Source: Deinococcus sp. Leaf326
GTDB lineage: Bacteria; Deinococcota; Deinococci; Deinococcales; Deinococcaceae
DNA length: 28,106 bases
Assembly: GCF_001424185.1 (NCBI RefSeq)
Contig: NZ_LMOM01000023.1
Coordinates: 1-28,106 of the forward strand
Reading direction: 5' to 3'
Each line of letters opens with the position of its first letter. Positions within the stretch are counted from its first letter, which is position 1. This document shows, in pieces, positions 1 to 8,552 of this stretch. The notes beneath the pieces were generated by a model. The model was given only the letters and a program-made list of their open reading frames with translations. It ran no database searches and was not told the origin of the DNA. The position numbers and the translations under genes were made by a program.

Positions 1-1
1 C

Positions 2-82
2 GAGCGCCGTCATTCGGCGCTCGGCTACGCTACGCCCTGGTCTACACTCACGTCATCGGCGAACGCTCGCAACGCCGCTTGA
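2..82 (+). pseudogene. possible IS3-family transposase C-terminal scrap (window edge)
   Basis: The frame opening at base 2 reads ERRHSALGYATPW and ends at a TGA at 80-82. RRHSALGY resembles the conserved tail of IS3-family OrfB (RRHSxLGYxSP), but the sequence after it does not. Bases 1-23 also form a perfect 9-bp hairpin (CGAGCGCCG, 5-nt loop). The gene is cut by the window edge, so this is a weak call based on one short motif. Confidence 0.3.
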
Positions 83-142
83 AGTCAAACCTGGAGCATT
101 ACCGCCCAATGTCCCCCTTCCTCATGCCACAGGAGAAGCATT

Positions 143-685
143 ATGACTCACAGTGCCCAGTCCCATTCCGCCGCCGCTACGCCTGCCATGACGTCCCGCA
201 CCGAGGACGGCCGGACCCTCGTGCTCGAACGCTTCTTCCGGGCACCACCCGAACGGGTCTTCGCTGCGTTCTCGCAGGCCGAGCACCTGTAGCGCTGGTG
301 GGGCCCGCGCGGCTGGGAGGTGCCGGTCTGTACGGTGGATTTCCGCCCGGGCGGTCGCTGGCACTACTGTATGAAGTGCACGGACCCCGCCCAGGGCCAG
401 TTCTACGGTATGGAGTCCTGGGGCCTAGGCCTCTACCATGAGATCCAAGACGGGGCGTACATTATTTACACCGACTATTTCTCGGATGCACAGGGCGGGA
501 TCAATGAGGCCATGCCGGCCACGCTCGTTGAGTTGACCTTTACGATGCAAGAAGGTGGGACATGGGTCGTGAACCGCTCGACTTACGCCAGCGAGGAGGG
601 TCTAAAGACCGTGCTGGACATGGGGATGCTCCAGGGGATCACCGAGACCTGGGATCGGCTGGACGAGAATCTAAAATCCGTCTGA
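143..685 (+). pseudogene. AHSA1/SRPBCC-family protein interrupted by a nonsense codon
   Basis: An ATG at 143 follows a good ribosome site (AGGAGAAGC). The frame runs 49 codons to an in-frame TAG at 290-292 and then continues without further stops to TGA at 683-685. Together the parts give an AHSA1-like (START/SRPBCC fold) protein of about 180 residues. The N-terminal part has FFRAPPERVFAAFSQAEHL. The rest has RWWGPRGWEVPV, DFRPGGRW and a C-terminal GMLQGITETWDRLDEN helix, all typical of the family. The TAG falls just before the conserved WWGP motif, where Q or A is usual, so a CAG-to-TAG change is the simplest explanation. Internal reinitiation downstream could make a fragment lacking the first strand and helix. 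These proteins bind hydrophobic ligands or act as stress-related accessory factors; no specific role is visible here. Confidence 0.8.
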
Positions 686-752
686 AAAACGTGCTGGCGC
701 ATGTTTTCCCTGCATCAACAAAGGTGAACGATGGGGCAGAGGTGATGCGCTC

Positions 753-812
753 GTGTCCCGGTCGGCTTATCCCAACGATCTAACGGACGCCGAGTGGCAC
801 GTGAAGTCATGA
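753..812 (+). pseudogene. IS5-family transposase N-terminal remnant
   Basis: The frame reads LVSRSAYPNDLTDAEWHVKS and stops at TGA 810-812. The string YPNDLTDAEW is characteristic of the first residues of IS5-type transposases (YPSDLTDAEW). Only about 20 codons remain and no catalytic region follows. Together with the neighbouring IS3 element this marks 690-2500 as an insertion hot spot. The rest of 686-948 shows no gene. Confidence 0.5.
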
Positions 813-948
813 TCCGCTTGATGGTGCGTCGGCTGGCAAAACCCTCACTCTGACCTTTTTCAGACGCACTTTAATAGTACTTTGTCACTTTGCTGAATGC
901 ACACTCACGCCACTGTTTCAGGCATTTCCTCGAAAGAGGGACGACAGC

Positions 949-1237
949 GTGTCAGGCGCGCACAAGTATTCCCGCATGTCCAGAATCTTCCTGGTATTGG
1001 CTGCGCTCTTGACCTCCTGTGGCTCACGAGACATGGTGGCTCGGCGATGGCTCGCCCCTGTCGGTGTTCTGCATGGGTTGGAACTGGTCGCCCTAGACCG
1101 CTGGCAGGGCGGTGGCGTCAATGGACGCTTGCATGAACAGTTCCTTGAACTCAGGTGCAAAGATCACCCCACTTGGCCATGGCCTCGAGTACGTCAAGCC
1201 TATTGGTCGGGTCCAGAATGGCGTGGTGAGGTCACAT
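949..1237 (+). pseudogene. truncated lipoprotein, 5' part only
   Basis: The start is either GTG at 949 (GAGG upstream) or the in-frame ATG at 976. From 976 the protein begins MSRIFLVLAALLTSCGSRD, a lipoprotein signal peptide with lipobox LTSC, so the product would be a membrane-anchored lipoprotein. About 85 further residues (LAPVGVLHGLELVALDRW and so on) follow before the frame enters the IS3 element at about 1238, where the homologous part ends. The sequence on the far side of the element (2494 onward) encodes something unrelated, so this gene has lost its 3' end rather than simply being interrupted. I do not recognise the lipoprotein family. Confidence 0.55.
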
Positions 1238-1295
1238 TGGCCTTGCTAGGGTTTTGTGGAGGGGGAGTTCAGTCTGATTCAGACTGGAGGCAGTT

Positions 1296-1604
1296 ATGCC
1301 CACCCCCAAGCAGCAGTACACCGCGGAGTTCAAGCAGGAGGCTGTGCGACTGGTTGAATCGACGGGCAAGAGTTGCGCCCAGATCGCCCGCGATCTCGGC
1401 GTCCCCGCCCACTCCGTCGTTCGCTGGAAACAGCAGCAGGAAGTGCAGCGTGCCAAGGGACGCCCCGTGTTCACGGGGCGTGGCATCGCAGGTCGCTCTG
1501 AACAGGAAGACCGGATCAAGCACCTTGAGCACGAGCTGGACATTGCCCGACAGGAGCGGGATATCCTGAAAAAAGCGGTGGCCTTCTTCGCCAAACAAAG
1601 CTGA
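1296..1604 (+). CDS. IS3-family transposase OrfA (helix-turn-helix)
   Basis: This 102-residue protein begins MPTPKQQYTAEFKQEAVRLV. Residues 8-50 form the typical IS3 OrfA helix-turn-helix (SCAQIARDLGVPAHSVVRW), which binds the terminal inverted repeats. A C-terminal leucine-zipper-like coiled coil follows (HLEHELDIARQERDILKKAVAFFAK) and mediates multimerisation. Length and order are normal for the family. The gene lies inside the inverted repeats, 58 bp from the left end, and overlaps the orfB frame through the slippery site near its end. OrfA itself looks intact. Confidence 0.9.
   Translation: MPTPKQQYTAEFKQEAVRLVESTGKSCAQIARDLGVPAHSVVRWKQQQEVQRAKGRPVFTGRGIAGRSEQEDRIKHLEHELDIARQERDILKKAVAFFAKQS
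1569..1575 (+). other. A6G slippery heptamer for -1 frameshifting
   Basis: AAAAAAG lies near the end of orfA. A -1 slip here moves ribosomes into the orfB frame, which is open from this point (LLRQTKLIFAFIQQHREAF) through the recognisable OrfB start. This is the standard way IS3 elements make the OrfAB transposase. Confidence 0.7.
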
Positions 1605-1642
1605 TTTTCGCCTTCATCCAGCAGCACCGAGAAGCATTCCCG

Positions 1643-2478
1643 GTGCTGCTGATGTGCCAAGTGCTGGAGGTCAGTGTGAGCGGATATTACGCCTGGCGGG
1701 GAAGGCCGGAGAGTGCCAGGGCACGGTCTTGCCGTGCCCTGACCGAGAAAATCAGAGTCAGCCATCAGCACAGCCGGGGGACCTACGGTACCCCGAGAAT
1801 TCAGGCCGACCTGGCCGACAGGGGCGAACGGGTGAGCCGGCAACGGATCGGGCGGTTGATGAAGGCAGCGAATCTGGTGACTCGCTGCAAGCGGAAGTTC
1901 CGCGTGACCACCAAAGCCTCACCCCACCAGCTTGTCGCGGAAAATCTCCTGAACCGGGAGTTCAAGCCGATCAGCCTAACCAGAAGTGGGTGACCGACAT
2001 CACGTACCTGCCGACGACCGAGGGCTGGCTGTACTTGGCGACCGTCATGGATCTCTTTTCGAGGAAGATCGTCGGCTGGGCGCTCCATGAGCGCCTTCAC
2101 ACGCCCCTCGCTCTGGACGTGCTGAACATGGCTTGGCAGAGAAGACAGCCGGGTGCCGGGCTGCTCCACCATTCTGACCGAGGGAGCCAGTACACCAGCG
2201 AGGTCTACCGACAGGCCCTGGATCGCCTGAAGGCGGTCCAGAGCCTGAGCAACAAGGGGGAGTGTTGGGATAATGCTGTTCAGGAAAGCTTTTTCTCAAC
2301 CCTGAAAGTGGAACTTGACCTTCGCCAAGCACGCAGCACGCGTGCTCAGACCCGCAGGGAGGTGTTTGAGTGGATTGAGGTCTTTTACAACCGGCAACGT
2401 CGTCACTCGTCGTTAGGCCACCGCTCTCCGGCGGCCTTCGAGGAGCAAGCCCCCTATCCTGAACTGTCCCTCCACTAA
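1643..2478 (+). pseudogene. IS3-family transposase OrfB with a one-base frameshift
   Basis: OrfB is the DDE integrase-like catalytic subunit. The first part (1643-1993) has the HTH_21 region (SGYYAWRGRPESARAR, GTYGTPRI) and the second part, in another frame to 2478, has the rve core: WVTDITYLPT (first Asp), HSDRGSQYTS (second Asp) and the catalytic Glu in the NAVQESFFSTLK segment, then FYNRQRRHSSLGHRSP. The junction near 1965-1972 reads FKP then ISLTRSG stop, where the family has FxPDQPNQKW. One missing G in CCGG would restore the frame. The element could not make full OrfB unless this is a sequencing error. Confidence 0.85.
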
Positions 2479-2493
2479 ACCCTTGCAATTTCA

Positions 2494-2733
2494 GTTGCAC
2501 TCGAGCGGGCGTTGGAGGTGCCCGTGGATTGGATTCCAGGGGCGCAGTACCCGCATGGGGCACATGCCGGGAAGCACGTGACGGGGAAGACGGCTGCCGT
2601 CATCCTGGCGATCCGGTGGATGGGGCACGCGCAGATGGGACTCCGCGATATCGCGCGAGCGCAGGGGGTGCCCTGCGTGATGCTGCCGAGCGGGTTGAAC
2701 CCCTCGAATGTGGCGTGGCATCTCGTGGAGTAG
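2494..2733 (+). pseudogene. C-terminal fragment, possibly of a DUF2325-like protein
   Basis: The frame is open directly from the IS end and stops at TAG 2731-2733, giving about 79 residues starting VALERALEVPVDWIPG. It contains GKTAAVILAIRWMGHAQMG, LRDIARAQGVPCVMLPSG and NPSNVAWHLVE. The alternation of a W-x-P-G strand end, a short Gly/His/Lys loop, a helix and then GVPCVMLPSG resembles the small alpha/beta domain of DUF2325. That assignment is a guess from pattern. It has no start of its own, so it is the 3' end of a gene cut by the IS or by the associated deletion. Confidence 0.45.
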
Positions 2734-2741
2734 GTGGGGCA

Positions 2742-3053
2742 TCAGTTGTCGGGTGGGGAGCGCCTGGAAGCGTAGGCCGAGCGCACCTCGCAGCCGCCCC
2801 GGCCGCGGCGGGGGAGGACGTAGTAGCCGTAGCCGAAGAAGAGGGTGGTCTGCTCAGCGAGATCGGTCGGGAAGTTCGACAGATCAAGTGCCTCACCCTG
2901 GTCGTCGAGCAAGGTCAGACCCAGCTGCGCAGAGACCAGAACTGTTGTCGTTTCTGGGCAGCAATTCAGGATCGTCCCCGTCAGATCCTGCAGGGCCTGA
3001 CGAGTCGCCTCGACTTGGGCGACCGGTACGATGATGGCGAAGAGGAGTGTCAT
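2742..3053 (-). CDS. 103-aa protein of unknown function, paralogue of the 99-aa protein at 19698
   Basis: Starts at an ATG preceded by AAAGGTAG, a weak ribosome site at short spacing. It begins MTLLFAIIVPVAQVEATRQALQDL. The C-terminal half carries LLDDQGEALDLSNFP, TDLAEQTTLFFGYGYY and a basic tail. This half clearly matches the protein encoded at 19698-19997 (LWDDTGDALDLEALP, FDLAEQLLSFFGPGAY), and the N-terminal halves also align as a small alpha/beta fold. I know no family for it. It has no signal peptide and is probably a cytoplasmic single-domain protein. It lies head to head with the lipoprotein gene at 3213 and lacks the 21-bp promoter motif that precedes its paralogue. Confidence 0.75.
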   Translation of the reverse strand: MTLLFAIIVPVAQVEATRQALQDLTGTILNCCPETTTVLVSAQLGLTLLDDQGEALDLSNFPTDLAEQTTLFFGYGYYVLPRRGRGGCEVRSAYASRRSPPDN

Positions 3054-3212
3054 CTACCTTTGAGCGTAGATGCGGTTCTGGTAGACCCACCCTAAGTGCT
3101 GTACTACACTCATGAGCTTTCTAAGGGATTGCTGAGTCTGGGATCGCCCGCACAGCTTCCGTCTTGGGCATGATGCAAGTGTCACGTTATTCCCAATTCA
3201 GGAGGTCCCCTT

Positions 3213-4970
3213 ATGGCCGCACTATCCCGTCTTGCTCCCCCGCTCTTCTTATTGACGACTCTTCTCTCCTGTGGACAATTTCCTGATGTACAGGGGACGG
3301 ATCCCTATGCCCTCTCACAACTCGGCGAGAAGGTGGATCAGGTCGCCGTGCCCTACGAATCAGGAACCATCCCCGCTGATCAAACACGTGTCCGGGTCTC
3401 GTTCGTGGGTGACGCGGCCGACTTGCCGATGATCGGTGTCCGGCAGGTGCTCCTGTGTGGGGCCACTTGCACCTCCACAGGGGTGACGACAGGGGTACTG
3501 ACCAAGGAGGACGGCACTGGTCGGGGCGTCGTGTTCAGCGATGTGCTTCTGCCTCCAGGCCAGATTGACCGCATCATCGTTCAGCCTGATCCTGCACTAG
3601 GACAACCCGTAGCCTTCAAGACCATTTCCCTGTCTGAACCCCTCACCCTCCTTGGAGGTGAGCGGCAGGAGATCTTCCTTTCCGTCCAATCTGTAGCCAC
3701 CCAGCTGAAGGTGACTTTTCTGGGAACGGCTGCACTTCCACCTAGTGTGGGGACCGTCATGGCCTACCGTCCAGACAGGAAGATGGCCTGGCCTGCGGGT
3801 GGTGCGGTGGCCATGTCCATGGCCGCTGGAGGGATGGAGAAAGCACAGCTCTTCGGCATGCAGCTGATTGATACCGGTGGACTGATGCCACGCCTGATGA
3901 TGTGGCCTGCCATGAAAGGTCAGGCACCCGCAACGGTCGCACTGAAACTGGATCCTGCTCGCCTTCCACAAGGCATGACTGCAGCCGACTACCAGGTGCG
4001 GGTCAACAATGCCACCTCGCCGAAAGTCACTGTTCAGGGCGATACGCTGACCTTTGCAACTGACGATCTGGCGAGCGCACGAATCTATACCGACCGAAGT
4101 GTGATCGAGACGAGCACTGGGGAGCGGATCGCTCTCCCTGGGAAGACCCTCTCGAGTGCCGGCTTAAGTGCGCAGGATACGTCAGCCTGCAAAAACAGCT
4201 TAATCTCCAGGCGCGCGCAGTATGAGCAGTATTTCGCGAACGGAACTGATGCGATCCGCATCTTCGATTGCGAGAATGTCGCCCCATACGTCCATATCGT
4301 CCTCATTGACCGCTCAAATCGTGGCAGGACGGTGGGTCTCCCCATTACTCCAAGCAACGACTACCCAGGAAAGTATGTTCTGCGCCCGATCACCTCCCAT
4401 GGGGAGGGTGCAGCAGTAGCCATCAACGGCTTCACTTGGGACGGGGACTATGGGACCTATATGGGGACAGGCTATGGGACGCCCATTGGCACCCTGATTA
4501 CGAATGGCATTGTGCGGCGCAAGACTTCGACAACCGAAGCTATTCTGGGCTTCCAGATGCAGCCTACGGACCGTTCGCGTGGGACTTCAGCGGAATTCTT
4601 CGTAGGGGCAAGCAACAGTCTCAATCTAGGCACCCATAACTACAACGTCATTGGCTCGACCACGTCGATCATACGGAATAATGCCTGCAATCTCAATCTC
4701 GATACGACCTCGATCAACCGATGGAGTGCAGTTGGTATTGGATACAACCGGATGGCTTTGATCTCTACGACGAGTGACGGAAGCTCTTCGCCAAGGGATC
4801 TATGCAGCGTTTTCGAGGGTCTTGGGTATATGGATGGGGCTATTCGGTTGGATGGAGGTCCTTCGGCCTCTATGACCTGGTTGGGGCAGCACATCAATCC
4901 ATTGACGGGATCAGATTATTATAAATTTGGCAATGCACGTAATATTCTGAATGCACTGGTCTGGAAATAG
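3213..4970 (+). CDS. lipoprotein with C-terminal phosphodiester glycosidase (NAGPA-like) domain
   Basis: The ATG follows an excellent AGGAGG site. The 585-residue product has a lipoprotein signal peptide with lipobox LLSC at about residue 20, so it should be anchored in an envelope membrane. Residues about 50-290 look like beta-rich repeats typical of large Deinococcus surface lipoproteins (VRVSFVGDAADLP, LKVTFLGTAALPP). From about residue 345 the sequence matches the NAGPA or phosphodiester-glycosidase family: HIVLIDRSN, AVAINGFTWDGDYG, AVGIGYNRMALIST, LCSVFEGLGYMDGAIRLDGGPSASM and a final FGNARNILNALVW. The LDGGPSxSM motif is the family signature. The family cleaves sugar-phosphate diesters and is often linked to exopolysaccharide or cell-wall glycans. 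The substrate is unknown. The gene appears monocistronic. Confidence 0.8.
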   Translation: MAALSRLAPPLFLLTTLLSCGQFPDVQGTDPYALSQLGEKVDQVAVPYESGTIPADQTRVRVSFVGDAADLPMIGVRQVLLCGATCTSTGVTTGVLTKEDGTGRGVVFSDVLLPPGQIDRIIVQPDPALGQPVAFKTISLSEPLTLLGGERQEIFLSVQSVATQLKVTFLGTAALPPSVGTVMAYRPDRKMAWPAGGAVAMSMAAGGMEKAQLFGMQLIDTGGLMPRLMMWPAMKGQAPATVALKLDPARLPQGMTAADYQVRVNNATSPKVTVQGDTLTFATDDLASARIYTDRSVIETSTGERIALPGKTLSSAGLSAQDTSACKNSLISRRAQYEQYFANGTDAIRIFDCENVAPYVHIVLIDRSNRGRTVGLPITPSNDYPGKYVLRPITSHGEGAAVAINGFTWDGDYGTYMGTGYGTPIGTLITNGIVRRKTSTTEAILGFQMQPTDRSRGTSAEFFVGASNSLNLGTHNYNVIGSTTSIIRNNACNLNLDTTSINRWSAVGIGYNRMALISTTSDGSSSPRDLCSVFEGLGYMDGAIRLDGGPSASMTWLGQHINPLTGSDYYKFGNARNILNALVWK

Positions 4971-5001
4971 ACGTGTAAGGCTAAGCGCGACGACCTGGGG
5001 A

Positions 5002-6009
5002 TCACCAGCCGGCGAGGTCTTCCTTGAGGTCGTCGACTGCGAGTTGGGCGTAGCCCTTGCGGGTGGTATCGACCGACTCGTGTCCGAGGTGAGCGGCCAC
5101 TCGGCCGAAGTCTTTGATCTGCTGGAGCAGCCGTGTCCCGGCGTACTTGCGTCCGGGGTGGAAGCCCCTGAAGTCCACCCCGGCCAGGGCAAAGGCCTTG
5201 CTGATGTGCTACCGGGCGGTCATGGCATGCCTATACCGGAAGAGATGGGTACTGGGCGTCGTCCGTTTCCCATCGGTATGGTCTGGCCCGCCTGGTCCGT
5301 AGAGGCCTCGGTAATGCCGGGCTGCGCGCGCGAGGCTGGTGCTCATGGCCACCACCCGACCCTTGCGGCCCTTGCCGCTGCGAACATGCAGGCGCTTGGC
5401 CGCCTCGTCGAGGTCATCCCACTCCAGCGCTAACGCCTCGCTGATGCGCAAGCCCGCGTGGGCCGTGAGGAAGAGCAGGAACTTGGCGTGCACGTCCGCG
5501 TGTTCGAGCACGTCGGCCAGTTCGTCCTCGGTGTAGGGTGGGCGCTTGACGATGCCCGGGGTACGGTCCTTGGGCACCTTCGTGTCGCGGAAGGGGTCGG
5601 CTTCGGTCGCCCCCGCCCACCGGAGGGCGCGGTAGAGGCACCCGGCTGCCGCGACCTTGAGCTGGACGCCAGCGGGTTTGCGTCCAGCAGCGAGGAGGGC
5701 GTTGATATAGCCCTGTGTGTCATGACGACCTGGCCGCAGGAGGCTGAGGGCTTGTGCAGTGGCGTACTCGATGAACTGCTGGGCACCCAGGGCGTAGGCC
5801 TCTACAGTACGCGGACTGGTCAGCACCCCACTGCCGCCCTGATGCGCGAGATAAGCGGTGGTGAGCGAAACCAGAGCCGCGACGTCCTTGTCCGCCGCAG
5901 CCTTCACGGCACGGCGGCGCAATTCCTCGTCGTGGAGATTCGTCCACTCACGGGTCTGCGCGAGCAAACCGCCCTGATATAGAGTAAGGGTCACCTGATC
6001 GGAATCCAA
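5002..6009 (-). pseudogene. tyrosine recombinase/integrase split by an in-frame TAG
   Basis: The frame starts near 6009 (TTG; GTG at about 5992 is an alternative). It encodes a SAM-like N-terminal DNA-binding domain (TVEAYALGAQQFIEYA, LYRALRWAGATEADPF) and then the catalytic domain with the first Arg in AHAGLRISEALALEW and the beta-hairpin Lys in SGKGRKGRVV. After LFRYRHAMTAR comes TAG at 5209-5211. The same frame continues 68 more codons to TGA at 5002-5004 with HISKAFALAGV, FHPGRKYAGTRLL, HLGHESVDTT and nucleophile region RKGYAQL. The stop removes the HxxR, LGH and Tyr residues, so the gene is inactive unless read through. The repaired length of about 335 aa is normal for Xer-like or plasmid-resolution recombinases. 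Confidence 0.85.
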
Positions 6010-6117
6010 AACGCAGAGTAAAGCATGACTTATCTTACCTAATATGCTAACTGCGCTCTAGCTTCTGAAGAGGTCGACATCTGATGCGATCAACTAGCCC
6101 TCATAGACTGTTGCAAA

Positions 6118-6141
6118 GGACAGGTCCACGGCGACCTGTCC
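6118..6141 (-). terminator. hairpin terminator of the 6167-8422 lipoprotein gene
   Basis: Read on the minus strand, GGACAGGTC and GACCTGTCC form a perfect 9-bp stem around a 6-nt loop, followed by TTTGC. It lies 26 nt after the stop of the lipoprotein gene. The U tract is short. Confidence 0.6.
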
Positions 6142-6166
6142 AGTCTTCCCACTTACTTCTGTCGTC

Positions 6167-8422
6167 TTAGTGCGTGTAAACGTTGGACCCCAAATCTCTG
6201 GCCAGATAGAACGCCAGATTGATTTTGGAAAATTTCGGCCCATCGTTCAGGTTGCATCCTCCGAAATCCTGATTCCTGAACGCAAAGCCGTGAAAATACT
6301 TCGGATGAGTCCCCCAGATGTCCAGGTACCACACCTCACCCGAAAACATGCGGTAGAGGTTCCCTGTCAGTGACGTCGAGATAGTTGAATCCCAATCGAC
6401 CCAGGTTCTGGGACAGCCGTCAGTATTATCTTCGCCAAGGCTATTCGGATTCGTCGTGACGTATCCGAACGTCTGAATTTTTCCTGTGGGTTCGAAGATG
6501 TAGCGGGCCAGGAGCATGCCTATGACGTTGTCGGTGCCATAGACTGCCTCGTTGCTCGTTCGCCAAGCGAACAGGGCAGGATCGACAGGAACGATCACTG
6601 GGGTCTGCCCCCCATCATCCGGCATCGAGAAACCCGCCGCGGTGAAGCCCAGATGGTCTGTGAGAAGTGAGGCCTGCAACCGCTTGTATCCGTCGATGCC
6701 CGGCACCACCCATGCCTGATCATGCCAGTAGGTTTGTGCTGCCTGCACAGCGGCCGTACGTTGATCATCGTAGGTTGGGAATGACCGGTCATACATTGGG
6801 CTGCGCAGAGATCCCAGCAGGTCATTGAGAACTGCCTGGTCGTTTATACCGCTTTGGTAGCCTGGCTGCAGCCACCAGAGGGTGTTATCCGTCTGGTTGA
6901 TCACGGTCTGATTCGGCAACGGTTTGGGCACACTCTGCTGAAGAATCTGGTTGATGCCAGCGTCCTCAGTCTCTGGGAGTTGCACCTCTGCATTCAGTTG
7001 GTCAGCCGTCTTAGTGCCCCCCCACAGCTGCGCGATCACCTGCTGCCGGTTGCGTGCCCAGGCGCTGAGCAGGTGCTGACGGTCAGTGGCGGATACCTCC
7101 TGGATACCGTTCAGGGCCGTGAGCTGAAGGCCGACGTAGCTCATCCACTGGGCATCCATGAAGTCCCATTGCGCCTGAACCTCACCCGCCGATGCTGGCC
7201 CGTACAACTTTGTCTTCTGGGCAATGTAATGACTCCAGAGCTGTACTAAGCCACTGGTATTATATCCATTGCTGATCAACTGATCTTTCCAACGGTTCAT
7301 GCTACTAGTGGCGCTGTAGATGTCCGTGGTGTGCATTTCCTTCCGCGCCTGCTTCTGAAAGTTGGCAATCTTTACCTTGAGAGCAGGCATGTTGGGAGTC
7401 TTCGCGCGAGCTGTGGAGAGAATACTTTTCAGACTGTCATTGAGGTCTTCGACTTTCTCAATGTCCTGCTGTAAGCCGTTGGCGTAGTAAGCGTTGTAAG
7501 CCGTGTAGTTTACATCGTTGTCTACCTGCCCAATGGCGTTGGCGAGGTCCTGACTCATCTGGTTCAGGTCGCGCTCAATGCGAGAGAGACCCAGATTGAG
7601 ATCATGCAGCTGCGAAGAGATCTGACGAAGTTGTTCCCCGTCCGAATCTGTGCCCGCTACCGCACTAATAATGCTTTTCAGAGCTGTACCAGCGGCAGCT
7701 TTTCCCACTCCGGAGAAGAAAGTTTTGGCGATGAAGGCCATGGGACTCGTGTCAAGGCTCTGAGATTGCAGGGTCGGACCAGCAGTGAACTGGTACTTGC
7801 GGCTTGTGCCTGCCTCGTTAATCAATTGCGACAAAAAGGCATTGATGCCGCCAGACGCTTGTGCCTTGCTCACGAAGACGGCAGGATCGAAGTATCGCGT
7901 GGGTAAGTCACGGCGGAGGTTGAGGCCTTTAGGGAGCGAGAGCAGCTGGCCGACGGCTGTATTTGCCTGCGCCTCACTGGCCTGGGGATGTCGGTCGAGA
8001 TATCCCCCAATGAGCGTCGAGAGGAGGTTAACCCGTTGGAATTGGCCCGTGTTGCTTTTCACAACGCGCTGAAGCGTGACCTGTTCTCCCGCGACAAGGC
8101 CAGTGACCCGAATACGCAGGGCCTGGGGTTGTTGGTCCGTCAATAGGTCGAAGCCACCCGTGTCATACGTGACACCCGCGATCACCGGAACATTGGAGAG
8201 GGTAGTAACCTGGACAGTTGCATTAGCCATAGGATCGACCACACTGGCTTCACCGTCCAAGACGGTGTCCTCGGTGATGCTTCCGACGTCTGGGAAGCTG
8301 ATCTGATTGTTTGAGCCACAGCCGGTCAGCAGTAGACCCGACAACAGAACTATAGCGGTCCAAGAGTGCAGAAGACTCCTATTTGTGGGTAAGAAGGTAA
8401 CCGCTCTACGTGACTGAGGCAT
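6167..8422 (-). CDS. large lipoprotein with central coiled coil, unknown function
   Basis: The 751-residue product starts at ATG 8422 and has a long basic n-region (MPQSRRAVTF) before hydrophobic IVLLSGLLLTGC, with the lipobox Cys at about residue 35. Residues about 40-130 form a beta domain. Residues about 260-330 form a heptad-like coiled coil (LRQISSQLHDLNLGLSRI, RDLNQMSQDLANAI), with further helices to about 400. The C-terminal part has many Trp and aromatic residues (WWLQPGYQSG, WHDQAWVVPGIDGY). I recognise no catalytic motif. The N-terminal domain is reminiscent of the lipoprotein at 3213. The start lies 6 nt after a -10-like TATGGT, which suggests a leaderless message. A terminator follows the gene. 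Confidence 0.8.
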   Translation of the reverse strand: MPQSRRAVTFLPTNRSLLHSWTAIVLLSGLLLTGCGSNNQISFPDVGSITEDTVLDGEASVVDPMANATVQVTTLSNVPVIAGVTYDTGGFDLLTDQQPQALRIRVTGLVAGEQVTLQRVVKSNTGQFQRVNLLSTLIGGYLDRHPQASEAQANTAVGQLLSLPKGLNLRRDLPTRYFDPAVFVSKAQASGGINAFLSQLINEAGTSRKYQFTAGPTLQSQSLDTSPMAFIAKTFFSGVGKAAAGTALKSIISAVAGTDSDGEQLRQISSQLHDLNLGLSRIERDLNQMSQDLANAIGQVDNDVNYTAYNAYYANGLQQDIEKVEDLNDSLKSILSTARAKTPNMPALKVKIANFQKQARKEMHTTDIYSATSSMNRWKDQLISNGYNTSGLVQLWSHYIAQKTKLYGPASAGEVQAQWDFMDAQWMSYVGLQLTALNGIQEVSATDRQHLLSAWARNRQQVIAQLWGGTKTADQLNAEVQLPETEDAGINQILQQSVPKPLPNQTVINQTDNTLWWLQPGYQSGINDQAVLNDLLGSLRSPMYDRSFPTYDDQRTAAVQAAQTYWHDQAWVVPGIDGYKRLQASLLTDHLGFTAAGFSMPDDGGQTPVIVPVDPALFAWRTSNEAVYGTDNVIGMLLARYIFEPTGKIQTFGYVTTNPNSLGEDNTDGCPRTWVDWDSTISTSLTGNLYRMFSGEVWYLDIWGTHPKYFHGFAFRNQDFGGCNLNDGPKFSKINLAFYLARDLGSNVYTH

Positions 8423-8428
8423 ATGCTC

Positions 8429-8434
8429 ACCATA
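8429..8434 (-). promoter_or_regulatory. -10 element of a probable leaderless promoter
   Basis: TATGGT on the minus strand fits the TANNNT consensus and is followed by exactly 6 nt and then the ATG of the lipoprotein gene, so +1 would be the start codon. No convincing -35 TTGACA is present. This is the ordinary leaderless arrangement to compare with the 21-bp motif class further right. Confidence 0.5.
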
Positions 8435-8552
8435 AGGGGTAAGGTCTCACGTTCCGGTTACAGTGAAACATGCTTAACCTCGCTTTGGAGAGGGATGGGA
8501 GCGGCCCAAGGGGAGGAACTTGGCCTGCACATTGGTAGGAGATCTCGAAGTT

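Larger units (their letters stand above)
1238..2493 (+). mobile_element. IS3-family insertion sequence, about 1256 bp, transposase frameshifted
   Basis: The element is bounded by 33-bp imperfect inverted repeats, 1238-1270 and 2461-2493. Both start with TG, as is usual for IS3, and match at 26 of 33 positions around the core AGGGTTTNGTGGAGGG. Inside are orfA, an A6G slippery heptamer and orfB with a DDE transposase core. The bases outside the ends (CAT on the left, GTT on the right) are not a direct repeat, so there is no visible target duplication. The flanking genes are different truncated genes. The element therefore probably marks a deletion or recombination between two copies. Confidence 0.85.

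Noticed and set aside
1237..2497. Target-site duplication around the first IS3 element
   Set aside because: The 3-4 bases outside the two ends do not match.
290..5211. Recoding of TAG as an amino acid, given two in-frame TAG codons in conserved genes
   Set aside because: TAG is also the natural stop of several genes here, for example at 4970, 13442 and 2733, so suppression is unlikely and plain mutation is simpler.
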